Below, one piece after another: positions 1-5,617 of a DNA stretch of 13,722 nucleotides (position 1 is its first letter; the number at the start of each line of letters is the position of its first letter). A program made the position numbers and the translations under genes. Under the pieces are notes generated by a model that saw only the letters and a program-made list of their open reading frames with translations, did not search any database and was not told where the DNA came from. Source of the stretch: Treponema sp. (GTDB lineage Bacteria; Spirochaetota; Spirochaetia; Treponematales; Treponemataceae); the NCBI GenBank assembly GCA_014804085.1, contig JAAVAM010000068.1, positions 1-13,722 of the forward strand, in the 5' to 3' direction.

Positions 1-1
1 G

Positions 2-139
2 AGAGGGGAACCCCTCTACTTCCGAAGCGTGGGTTTCCCCTCTCCCAAACCCTCACCCCTTCCCAGCACGGCTTGGGGTTGCACCCCAAGACCCGTTGCA
101 GCGCGGTACGCTGCTTACCGAGTTTTCTCCGAAAACTCG
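2..139 (+). repeat. Multi-hairpin intergenic element, copy A
   Basis: Five inverted repeats follow one another with short spacers: AGAGGGG/CCCCTCT (2-8 with 11-17), GGGTTT/AAACCC (31-36 with 47-52), CTTGGGGT/ACCCCAAG (72-79 with 83-90), GCAGCG/CGCTGC (98-103 with 109-114) and CGAGTTTTC/GAAAACTCG (119-127 with 131-139). None is followed by a T tract, so these are not ordinary rho-independent terminators. The last two hairpins, with a 4-nt spacer, recur in inverted orientation at 8538-8579 with altered but still self-complementary arms. That marks a dispersed REP/BIME-like element rather than chance palindromes. The element may continue past the left edge of the window. Confidence 0.7.
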
Positions 140-169
140 CAGTCTTTATTCAAGACGTTTTTATCTTTA

Positions 170-579
170 CAAAAGAATTTTCGTTGCTTGCCTTGCGAGA
201 TTTCGGGTTTCAAAAGCATTTTCGTTGCTTTCCCGGCGTGTTTTCCGCGTTCAAAAGTACTTTTGCGCCTTGCCCGACGCGGTTTCGCGCTTCAAAAGCA
301 CTTTCGCGGCTTGTCCGGCGCGGTTTCGGGCTTCAAAAGCACTTTCGTGGCTTCCCCGGCGTGTTTTCAGCGTTCAAAAGTATTTTCGTTGCTTGCCCAA
401 CGCATTTTCGGTCTTCAAAAGCACTTTCGTGGCTTTCCCGACACGATTTCGGGCTTCAAAAGCGCTTTCGTGGCTTCCCCGGCGCAGTTTCGGGCTTCAA
501 AAGCACTTTCGTTGCTTCCCTTGCGCAATTTCCGCTTTCAAAAGCGATTTTTTTCTGCCCGCGCCGCGCGGATTTCAAT
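170..579 (+). repeat. 41-bp tandem repeat array, left, about 10 degenerate units
   Basis: The word CAAAAG recurs at 170, 211, 252, 293, 334, 375, 416, 457, 498 and 539, always exactly 41 bp apart. Each unit holds CAAAAG-N2-4-TTTC, then GGCTT or TTGCCT, a CCCG-rich block and TTTCGGGC or a close variant. Base substitutions are frequent but no insertions or deletions occur, so the period is tightly kept. No unique spacers are present, so it is not a CRISPR array. The array ends about 40 bp before a DUF6261-like gene. A homologous 41-bp array lies in the same relative position before the second copy of that gene. The unit contains no stop codon in the forward direction, so all three forward frames stay open; I treat the resulting apparent ORFs as non-coding. 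Confidence 0.9.
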
Positions 580-586
580 TCGGTTC

Positions 587-616
587 AGACAAAAAATCAT
601 CATATAGTGAGGAGTT
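587..616 (+). promoter_or_regulatory. Leader and RBS conserved between the two DUF6261-like genes
   Basis: Between the repeat array and the start codon lies TTCAGACAAAAAAT, then CATATAG and TGAGGAGTTT. The second DUF6261-like gene has TTCAGCAAAAAACAT, then ACATGAGGAGTTT at the same place on the other strand. The Shine-Dalgarno GAGGAG (609-614) is clear. TATAGT at 603-608 resembles a -10 box but lies too close to the start to leave room for the RBS in a transcript, so the true promoter may lie within the array. Conservation is seen directly; the regulatory role is inferred. Confidence 0.4.
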
Positions 617-619
617 TTT

Positions 620-1357
620 ATGGCAAAGGTTGTGAAACTTATCAACAACGTGCGCACGACGGAGCTGGACGCGCTTTCGGACGCGATGGAGCGCGAGTAC
701 AAGCTCGCGTGCGCAGACGGCGCGACGGCGGTGGGCAAGGACGCAGTGCTGAGGGCGCAGTTCACACAGCTTGCGGATCTGAGCGCGCGGAACACGACGG
801 CGATCAGGCAGGACGCGGTGGTGTCAACCTTGGACGAGGCGGATTCGGCGCGGGATTCCGCGACGCGCGACCTGTTCACGCTCGCGGGCGGGTACACGGC
901 AAGCCCGTTCGCGGAGGTGAGGGCGGCGGCAGTCGGGGTGTGTGCGGTGCTGGACAAGTACGGGCGCGGCATGACATCGAAAAACTACGCCGACCAGACC
1001 GCGCTCACGGAGTCGCTTTTGGAGGACTTGGGCGCGGAGAAAGTGACCGCGCAGATTAAGTCGCTTTCGGGCGTGGCGGAGCTGGTGGCGAACCTTCGTG
1101 AGGCGCAGGACGGATTCGCCGCCGCGCACGACGACTATGTCAGAGCAAAGGCGGGCAAGGGCGAGTCGGCAAGCTCGCTCAAAAAGCCGATCGTGTCGCT
1201 CATCAACGACGGCATCGTGCCGTACCTGAACATCGTGGCGGCCATGGACGGCTACGCGGACTTCGTTGCGGCAGTGGCGGGCAACGTCAAAAGCACGAAC
1301 GACACCGTGGCGCGGCGCACGGCGGCGGGGAAGAAGGAGGGAGATACGGAGAAGTGA
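620..1357 (+). CDS. DUF6261-like protein, copy 1
   Basis: This 245-residue protein is soluble-looking, mostly helical and alanine-rich, with no signal peptide or membrane segment. Its middle part (an LDEADSARD motif near residue 70, a stretch from about 90 reading AEVRAAA then LDKYG, and TESLLEDL near 130) matches my recollection of DUF6261, a family of unknown function in Bacteroidota and treponemes. Length fits that family. The start is fixed by GAGGAG five to six bases upstream. A paralogue at 12856-13584 on the other strand is close to 90 percent identical by eye, differing mainly in the first 40 residues and the last few. The 3' end keeps AAGGAGGGAGATACG where the paralogue has AAGGAGGAAGCATGA, the RBS and start of its downstream surface-protein gene. 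Here no such partner follows. Function unknown. Confidence 0.75.
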   Translation: MAKVVKLINNVRTTELDALSDAMEREYKLACADGATAVGKDAVLRAQFTQLADLSARNTTAIRQDAVVSTLDEADSARDSATRDLFTLAGGYTASPFAEVRAAAVGVCAVLDKYGRGMTSKNYADQTALTESLLEDLGAEKVTAQIKSLSGVAELVANLREAQDGFAAAHDDYVRAKAGKGESASSLKKPIVSLINDGIVPYLNIVAAMDGYADFVAAVAGNVKSTNDTVARRTAAGKKEGDTEK

Positions 1358-1395
1358 CCGACTAAAACCACATGGCGGGGTTTGCGACACAAGGG

Positions 1396-1779
1396 CTATG
1401 ACTCGCCTGCCGCTTCCTTTCGCGCGATGAAGTTGTTGAGCTTCTTGTCGAATGTGAAAACCATCTTGCCGTCGGTGAGACGGTGGGAGGCGAGGATGCA
1501 GTCCACGAAATCAAGGGTGCTTTCCTTATAGTAGGCGAGCGCGTTATGCATGACTGCGGGCGCGATGGTGGACACAGAGGTGAGCAGTTCAAGCATGGTG
1601 TCCGCCACGTCCGCACGGTCGATGCCGTACACTTTTGTCAGCACGTAGACCGTCTCGGCAATCACCTCCGGCAATACAAACAGCGAACCGCTGTCGATTG
1701 CCGCTGCCGCGCGACCCGCCATCGCTTCATCATCGTTGATGATGAAGCGTATGAGAATGTTTGCGTCAGCGTAGACCAT
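1396..1779 (-). CDS. vapC: VapC-family PIN-domain ribonuclease toxin
   Basis: The 127-residue protein is a typical single PIN domain, a metal-dependent endoribonuclease fold that in VapBC systems cleaves tRNA or rRNA and stops growth. The acidic active-site set is visible: D5 in the opening YADANIL strand, E42 in the LPEVIAETVYVL helix, D93 (or D90) in LDFVDCILASH and D111 in FTFDKKL. The start at 1779 is chosen because GGAGG lies six bases upstream and the PIN fold begins immediately; an in-frame extension to 1818 adds only a basic, non-PIN stretch. Its first 14 bases overlap the end of the upstream antitoxin gene, the usual toxin-after-antitoxin order. All catalytic positions look intact, so it is probably active when free. 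The RNA target cannot be told from sequence. Confidence 0.88.
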   Translation of the reverse strand: MVYADANILIRFIINDDEAMAGRAAAAIDSGSLFVLPEVIAETVYVLTKVYGIDRADVADTMLELLTSVSTIAPAVMHNALAYYKESTLDFVDCILASHRLTDGKMVFTFDKKLNNFIARKEAAGES

Positions 1780-1993
1780 GTTTTTCCTCCGCGGCGAGCG
1801 CCCACGCTTCTTTTTCACGTGCGCGCAGTTCGGGGTTGGCGTAGGACGCGAAGCGTCCGCGCAACGTGCATTTTCGCGGCGCGGCCACCCTTTGTGGAAG
1901 CGACTGGATTACATTGAGTACGTAGCGCACCTGCTCGTCGGACAGCGACTGGACAAGTTCCAAGACCTGTGACCGTTCGGCAATGGACTGCAT
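1766..1993 (-). CDS. vapB: VapB-type antitoxin
   Basis: The 75-residue protein precedes and overlaps the PIN toxin gene, so it is very probably the cognate antitoxin. Residues 8-33 (SQVLELVQSLSDEQ and onward) form a predicted helical N-terminal region. The C-terminal half has the pattern of toxin-wrapping tails: a basic linker, GRFASYANPEL near residue 48, and a charged end with EKEAWALAAEEK. I cannot assign the DNA-binding fold (AbrB, Phd or RHH) with confidence. The start is strongly supported by AAGGAGG eight bases upstream of ATG. The 14-nt overlap with vapC suggests coupled translation. Autoregulation through the palindrome just upstream is expected by analogy with other VapBC pairs but is not shown. 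Confidence 0.8.
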   Translation of the reverse strand: MQSIAERSQVLELVQSLSDEQVRYVLNVIQSLPQRVAAPRKCTLRGRFASYANPELRAREKEAWALAAEEKHGLR

Positions 1994-2016
1994 AATTTCC
2001 TCCTTGTGCTTGAAGC

Positions 2017-2044
2017 AGTATATCACAGGAGGCGGAAAAAACAA
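2017..2044 (-). promoter_or_regulatory. Putative vapBC promoter
   Basis: On the minus strand TTGTTT (2039-2044) and TATACT (2017-2022) are separated by 16 bp, about 24 bp before the vapB start. The -10 match is good and the -35 match is moderate. The upstream edge of the -35 touches the 16-bp palindrome at 2044-2059. Confidence 0.45.
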
Positions 2045-2059
2045 TGGCATATATGCCAT
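2044..2059. promoter_or_regulatory. 16-bp perfect palindrome, candidate VapB(C) operator
   Basis: ATGGCATATATGCCAT is a perfect palindrome in the divergent region between vapB and the LRR lipoprotein gene. It abuts the predicted -35 box of vapBC, where an autoregulatory antitoxin complex would be expected to bind. It could equally serve the lipoprotein gene 34 bp to the right. The symmetry is directly visible; operator function is inferred. Confidence 0.5.
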
Positions 2060-2081
2060 AAAAAAGTCCGTACAAACGGAC
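2060..2081 (-). terminator. Small terminator-like hairpin next to the lipoprotein RBS
   Basis: GTCCGT (2066-2071) pairs with ACGGAC (2076-2081) around a 4-nt loop. Read on the minus strand the stem is followed by six T, the form of a short rho-independent terminator, which would stop antisense transcripts from the lipoprotein gene before they enter vapBC. Read on the plus strand the stem lies directly before the AAGGAG of the lipoprotein gene and could affect its ribosome binding. The stem is only 6 bp, so either role is tentative. Confidence 0.35.
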
Positions 2082-2092
2082 AAGGAGTTTTT

Positions 2093-2764
2093 ATGAAAAC
2101 AAAATGGATTGTGGCCGCGCTTGCGGCGATGATGGCACTGCCCTTCGCGGGCTGCGACAACGGCAGCAGCGAGCCGGAAGAACCCGGCGTCGTGTACAAG
2201 GACGGGTGGCTGCTCGCGGGCAGCACGGTCAGGCAGTACCGCGGGGCGGAGACGAGCGTGACGACCCCGGAGGGCGTGACGAGGATCGGGGAGCATGCCT
2301 TTGAGAACTGCACGGGCATCACGGAGGTGACGATCCGCGACGGCGTGACGGTCATCGACGACTACGCGTTCTACGGGTGCAAAAATCTTGCGGCCGTGAG
2401 CGTCCCCGCAAGCGTCGCGCTCATCGGGGACTATGCGTTCTCCGGGTGCGCGCTCGAGACGGTGCGGTACGGCGGCACGGTCGGGCAGTGGTGCGCGGTG
2501 GACGGCGTCGGCTCGCTCGCCCGGGCGGAGCACGTGAGCGTGGACGGCATTGAGGACCTGAACGGCACGGCCGCGATCGAAATCCCCGACGGCACGAAAA
2601 CCATTGCGGCGGGCGCGTTCTACTACTGCGAGAGCCTCACGGACGTGACCTACGGCGGCACGCAGGCGCAGTGGGATAAGATAGACAAATCAGGGGAAAT
2701 CTTCCCCTCCCGCATCAGTACGATAACCGGAAAAGACGACGTTAAAATCAACGTAGGAGACTAG
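2093..2764 (+). CDS. Small BspA-type LRR lipoprotein
   Basis: This 223-residue precursor begins with a lysine-containing n-region, a hydrophobic core and a lipobox ending in PFAGC, with the acceptor cysteine at residue 21, so it should be lipidated and exported. The mature part is a short LRR_5 (BspA/TpLRR) domain. About three repeats of the form IxxGVTxIGxxAFxxCxxL occur at roughly residues 60-125, followed by YGGTVGQW, a further AFYYCESL repeat and YGGTQAQWDKI near the C-terminus. That YxGTxxQW motif often caps BspA-type arrays. Such proteins sit on the cell surface or in the periplasm and commonly act as adhesins or scaffolds; no ligand can be predicted. The start at 2093 is set by AAGGAG six bases upstream and by the signal peptide. 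A strong terminator follows, making it monocistronic. It is separate from vapBC, which is divergent. Confidence 0.85.
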   Translation: MKTKWIVAALAAMMALPFAGCDNGSSEPEEPGVVYKDGWLLAGSTVRQYRGAETSVTTPEGVTRIGEHAFENCTGITEVTIRDGVTVIDDYAFYGCKNLAAVSVPASVALIGDYAFSGCALETVRYGGTVGQWCAVDGVGSLARAEHVSVDGIEDLNGTAAIEIPDGTKTIAAGAFYYCESLTDVTYGGTQAQWDKIDKSGEIFPSRISTITGKDDVKINVGD

Positions 2765-2774
2765 CAGACAACGG

Positions 2775-2801
2775 CCGCCCGCGCAAGCGGGCGGTTTTTT
2801 T
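2775..2801 (+). terminator. Rho-independent terminator after the LRR lipoprotein gene
   Basis: CCGCCCGC (2775-2782), loop GCAA, GCGGGCGG (2787-2794), followed by seven T. It is a textbook terminator placed 10 bp after the stop codon. On the opposite strand it has no T tail, so it serves only the lipoprotein gene. Confidence 0.93.
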
Positions 2802-2841
2802 CGTGGGGGCAAGGGAGACAGCGGGATTGCTGTACTCCCCT

Positions 2842-5013
2842 TTAATGCAGGCCGACGAACAGGCGTTGCAGGTCCGAGTCGAATGCCTCTATCTGCGGCT
2901 TCAGTTCCTGCAAGAAATCGTTGTGTTCGATTGAGCCGACGACGGCCTCCTGCTCCGCCTTGTTCCGGAACGTGATCGAGCGGAAATAGTCGTCGTAGTC
3001 TTTTTCCCGTGACGCGAGCGCGGACGCATACATCTCGTCGTTGATTGCCGTCACGTCCGCGAGGATGTCCTCGTAAATCTCCGCGGTGAACGCCGAAAGC
3101 GGACGGGAATAGAGCTGCTCCAGCAGGTAGAGCGCGTAGGTCGTCTTGTACGTGGGATACAGGCAGCTGCTCTCCTCATAGAACGCATGCGCCTGCTCCC
3201 ATGTGTAAATCGCTCCCGACCTGATATGCTCCAGCAGCTCGTCCACCTGCGCCTCGCTCATAATCTGCCCGCCCACGTTCATCCATGCCGTGTACAGCGG
3301 CAGCGCGCGGATTCGCTCCAGCTCCGCCTGCGTGAGCACGGGGATATGACGCAGCGCGCAGTATTCGACGAGCGTGGCGGCGGCAAAATACTTGAGGATC
3401 TTGCGGTAGGCGCGGTAGCCGCGCACGGGCTTGTAGATGAGCGCGCCGTATTTTTTCTGGCAGCGAGCGTCCTCCAGCACGAACTGCGCGTCGGGGTTCT
3501 GGTGCAGGAAATCTTTTGCCGCCTGGAACAGCGCGTCGTCCGTAACGGCGGCGAGCGCGGTCGTGTCCCCCTGCGCCTTGAGGTATCGTCCCGTCAGCTC
3601 GACGATGCGCCTGATGGCGGCAAGCACCTCCTGCATCGTGTCGGGCGCGAACGGGTCGGTCTCAATGCGCTGCACCTTTACCGCGCGCCTGTCGCGCTTC
3701 TGGAACTTGGACTTGTTCCGCGCGATGGCGTACATATTGTACATGAACCAGTAGCCCGGAATGATGCTGACCGGCTGATTCACGCCGTTGGTGGCAACGA
3801 GCGAAAACGGGTACTCCACGTTCAGCTCATGCTGATAACTGCCCTTGGCGACAAGCACGAAACTGGCGAAACGGCTGTTGTACTTGAAATCCGAGCACAG
3901 CCCCGGCCAGAATCCGCGCCCCGCAATCATCTCGCCGTCGGGCGAGCGCGAGTTGTGGTTCGAGCCGATGGTCGCGTTGCTGGCGATGTTGCTCTGCCCG
4001 CCGATCGTGCTCGCAATGAGGAACGACGAGTTGTGGTGCTGCTCGTGGAACGGGAAGATGAGGTTGTTCAGGATCTCGCAGCACGACACGGTGGAGTTGT
4101 CGCCCAGTACCGAGTTGAGCAGCCGCGCGCCGTACTTGAGCTGGCAGTTCCTGCCGATGACGAATCGCACCGCCACAGCCTGATAGAAGATACGGCTTCC
4201 GTAGCCCACGATGCCGTTCACCAGCTCCACGCCCTCGCCAATTTGGCTCACCTCGTCGGGAGAAGAAAGGATCGTGATGTTCTTCAGCTTGAACGCGCCC
4301 TTGATATAGGCGTTCCGCCCGATTTTCGCGTCCTTGAGCAGTGTGCTGTTCTTGATTACCGCGTCGTCCTCCACCACGCCGTAGGTGTCGAGCGTCTTGC
4401 CCTGCCCGTATTCCGTCATCGCCACGAATCGGGAAAGCAGCAGCGGATCTTCACGGTAGCGCGACCACAGGAACGCATCGGCGGGAATCATCTGCTCGAA
4501 CGGCAGCACCGCGCGCGCGTCGTTCTCGTTCCCCACGCCAATCCAAATGCGGCTGCTCTCGCTCTCGCCCGCTTTCAGAATGCCGTTGCCGAATTTCGCG
4601 TGGTTGGTGCAGCTCATCTCCTGCACGTTGAACAGCATGACGCGGTTCGCCAGCCGGTAGTTGGAAAGATACGCCACGTTGCGCACCACCACGTCGTCGC
4701 CGGTCACCACGTCCTCAAGGTAGGAATGATACAGGCCCGTCTCAAGCACGAGGTCGTGGAACTGCACCGTCGCCGGGACGAGCCGCCCGACGACCAGAAA
4801 ACCGCGGATCTCGCAGCCGACAATCCGCCGCGCGTCAAACGCGCCTTCACCGGTGCGCACCCACACGTTCTGCCAGGTGTCGTCCGCATTGCGGTTGCCG
4901 TTCGAACGCAGAATCCCGATCTCATCGTCCGTCAGATGCCGGTGACCCGCCGTCACTTCCTGCGGCGCGCGCCGAGTTTCCGCAGACGCATCCGAAAACG
5001 TCACGCTTGCCAT
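2842..5013 (-). CDS. DUF4954 family protein with left-handed beta-helix repeats
   Basis: The 723-residue protein resembles DUF4954, a large family found in spirochaetes and Bacteroidota with no assigned function. After an N-terminal segment containing HRHLTDDEI there is a long region (about residues 60-360) of short turns such as GVVEDDAVIKNS and GRNCQLKYGARLLNSVLGDNS, typical of hexapeptide left-handed beta-helices. These are the fold of sugar-nucleotide acyl- and uridylyl-transferases. Conserved-looking blocks HHNSSF (near 326), NHNSR (near 352) and RGFWPG (near 366) follow. The C-terminal 250 residues are helical. There is no signal peptide, so it is cytoplasmic. The start at 5013 is preferred because the fold begins soon after; a GTG at 5070 would add 19 residues spanning a run of nine G. 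It is third in an apparent operon after tsaD and the DUF456 gene. A transferase role is only suggested by the fold. Confidence 0.82.
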   Translation of the reverse strand: MASVTFSDASAETRRAPQEVTAGHRHLTDDEIGILRSNGNRNADDTWQNVWVRTGEGAFDARRIVGCEIRGFLVVGRLVPATVQFHDLVLETGLYHSYLEDVVTGDDVVVRNVAYLSNYRLANRVMLFNVQEMSCTNHAKFGNGILKAGESESSRIWIGVGNENDARAVLPFEQMIPADAFLWSRYREDPLLLSRFVAMTEYGQGKTLDTYGVVEDDAVIKNSTLLKDAKIGRNAYIKGAFKLKNITILSSPDEVSQIGEGVELVNGIVGYGSRIFYQAVAVRFVIGRNCQLKYGARLLNSVLGDNSTVSCCEILNNLIFPFHEQHHNSSFLIASTIGGQSNIASNATIGSNHNSRSPDGEMIAGRGFWPGLCSDFKYNSRFASFVLVAKGSYQHELNVEYPFSLVATNGVNQPVSIIPGYWFMYNMYAIARNKSKFQKRDRRAVKVQRIETDPFAPDTMQEVLAAIRRIVELTGRYLKAQGDTTALAAVTDDALFQAAKDFLHQNPDAQFVLEDARCQKKYGALIYKPVRGYRAYRKILKYFAAATLVEYCALRHIPVLTQAELERIRALPLYTAWMNVGGQIMSEAQVDELLEHIRSGAIYTWEQAHAFYEESSCLYPTYKTTYALYLLEQLYSRPLSAFTAEIYEDILADVTAINDEMYASALASREKDYDDYFRSITFRNKAEQEAVVGSIEHNDFLQELKPQIEAFDSDLQRLFVGLH

Positions 5014-5022
5014 ACAACTATA

Positions 5023-5031
5023 CCCCCCCCC
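5023..5031 (-). repeat. Nine-base G tract in the DUF4954 translation initiation region
   Basis: Nine consecutive C on the plus strand (G on the coding strand) lie nine bases before the preferred ATG at 5013, where the Shine-Dalgarno would be. No better RBS is visible. If the upstream GTG at 5070 were used, the tract would be coding (three glycines) and slippage would shift the frame. Homopolymers of this length are known phase-variation sites in other bacteria; here that is only a possibility. Confidence 0.5.
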
Positions 5032-5094
5032 GTTCCGCGCCGCACCCGCGCACGGCCTCAGGCATCTCACGCACTAGCATCGCACCGTCCTTTC

Positions 5095-5616
5095 CTACAC
5101 GATGACCGCAGTGCCGCCGGACGAAAAGCCCCGCACCGCGACGAGGACAATCGCGAACGCCGTCAGCAGGCGCAAGCCCACGCCCGTAATGAAGCCGAGG
5201 AACGACCACAGCGCGACCGAAAGCGCATGCCCCACGCGCCGGTCGTCATGAATCAGCTCGCCGATAAACGCGCCCAAAAATGCGCCGAGGAACACGCCCA
5301 CGCCCAGACCGAGCAGCCCGACGAACGTGCCGATGATTGATCCCCAGGACGCTTCCTTTGATCCGCCCGCCCGCCGCGCGAACATGGCAGGAATGATATT
5401 ATTCACGATTTCCACGGCCGCCGTGACGACTGCCAGTATGACAAGCACCGTCCATGACACCGTGCAGACCGTCGTGAACGACACGCACAGCAGCGCGCCC
5501 CAGCACAGCGGCGTACCCGGCAAGCCCGGAATAATGCAGCCCACCACGCCGATAAAAAACAGCAATCCTGCCACGACGAACAGGATAATATCCGTCTGCG
5601 TTATAAGCGATGTCAT
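5095..5616 (-). CDS. DUF456 family small membrane protein
   Basis: The 173-residue protein is very hydrophobic, with four or five predicted membrane segments: about residues 9-31, 38-66, 92-118 and 128-170. It has the glycine-rich patterns typical of DUF456, notably GCIIPGLPGTPLCWGALL near residue 26 and a GTFVGLLGLGVGVFLGAFLG block near 93. The family is widespread, sits in the inner membrane and has no established function. The start at 5616 is chosen because GGAGGAGA lies seven bases upstream, inside the end of tsaD, and only one base separates it from the tsaD stop, indicating coupled translation. The last 45 residues are hydrophobic with a short tail. The DUF4954 gene follows 81 bp downstream and is probably co-transcribed. 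Nothing in the sequence shows a link to tRNA modification beyond its position. Confidence 0.82.
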   Translation of the reverse strand: MTSLITQTDIILFVVAGLLFFIGVVGCIIPGLPGTPLCWGALLCVSFTTVCTVSWTVLVILAVVTAAVEIVNNIIPAMFARRAGGSKEASWGSIIGTFVGLLGLGVGVFLGAFLGAFIGELIHDDRRVGHALSVALWSFLGFITGVGLRLLTAFAIVLVAVRGFSSGGTAVIV

Positions 5617-5617
5617 G

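Noticed and set aside
170..579. CRISPR array
   Set aside because: The 41-bp units abut with no unique spacers, the units are degenerate throughout and there are no cas genes nearby.
29..1059. Overlapping open frames through the 41-bp array (29-607, 73-1059, 96-635) as real proteins
   Set aside because: All three frames are open only because the repeat unit lacks stops; none has a convincing RBS, and the longest runs out of frame deep into the DUF6261-like gene.
1358..1395. Bidirectional terminator between copy 1 and vapC
   Set aside because: Only a weak AAACC/GGTTT pairing with no T tract on either strand is visible.
1780..1818. Longer vapC start at 1818
   Set aside because: The added residues are a basic stretch unlike PIN N-termini, and the ATG at 1779 has a well-spaced GGAGG.
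3187..5340. 717-codon open frame antisense to the DUF4954 gene
   Set aside because: The product is a low-complexity Arg/His/Val/Ala-rich sequence with no domain, a typical shadow in GC-rich DNA.
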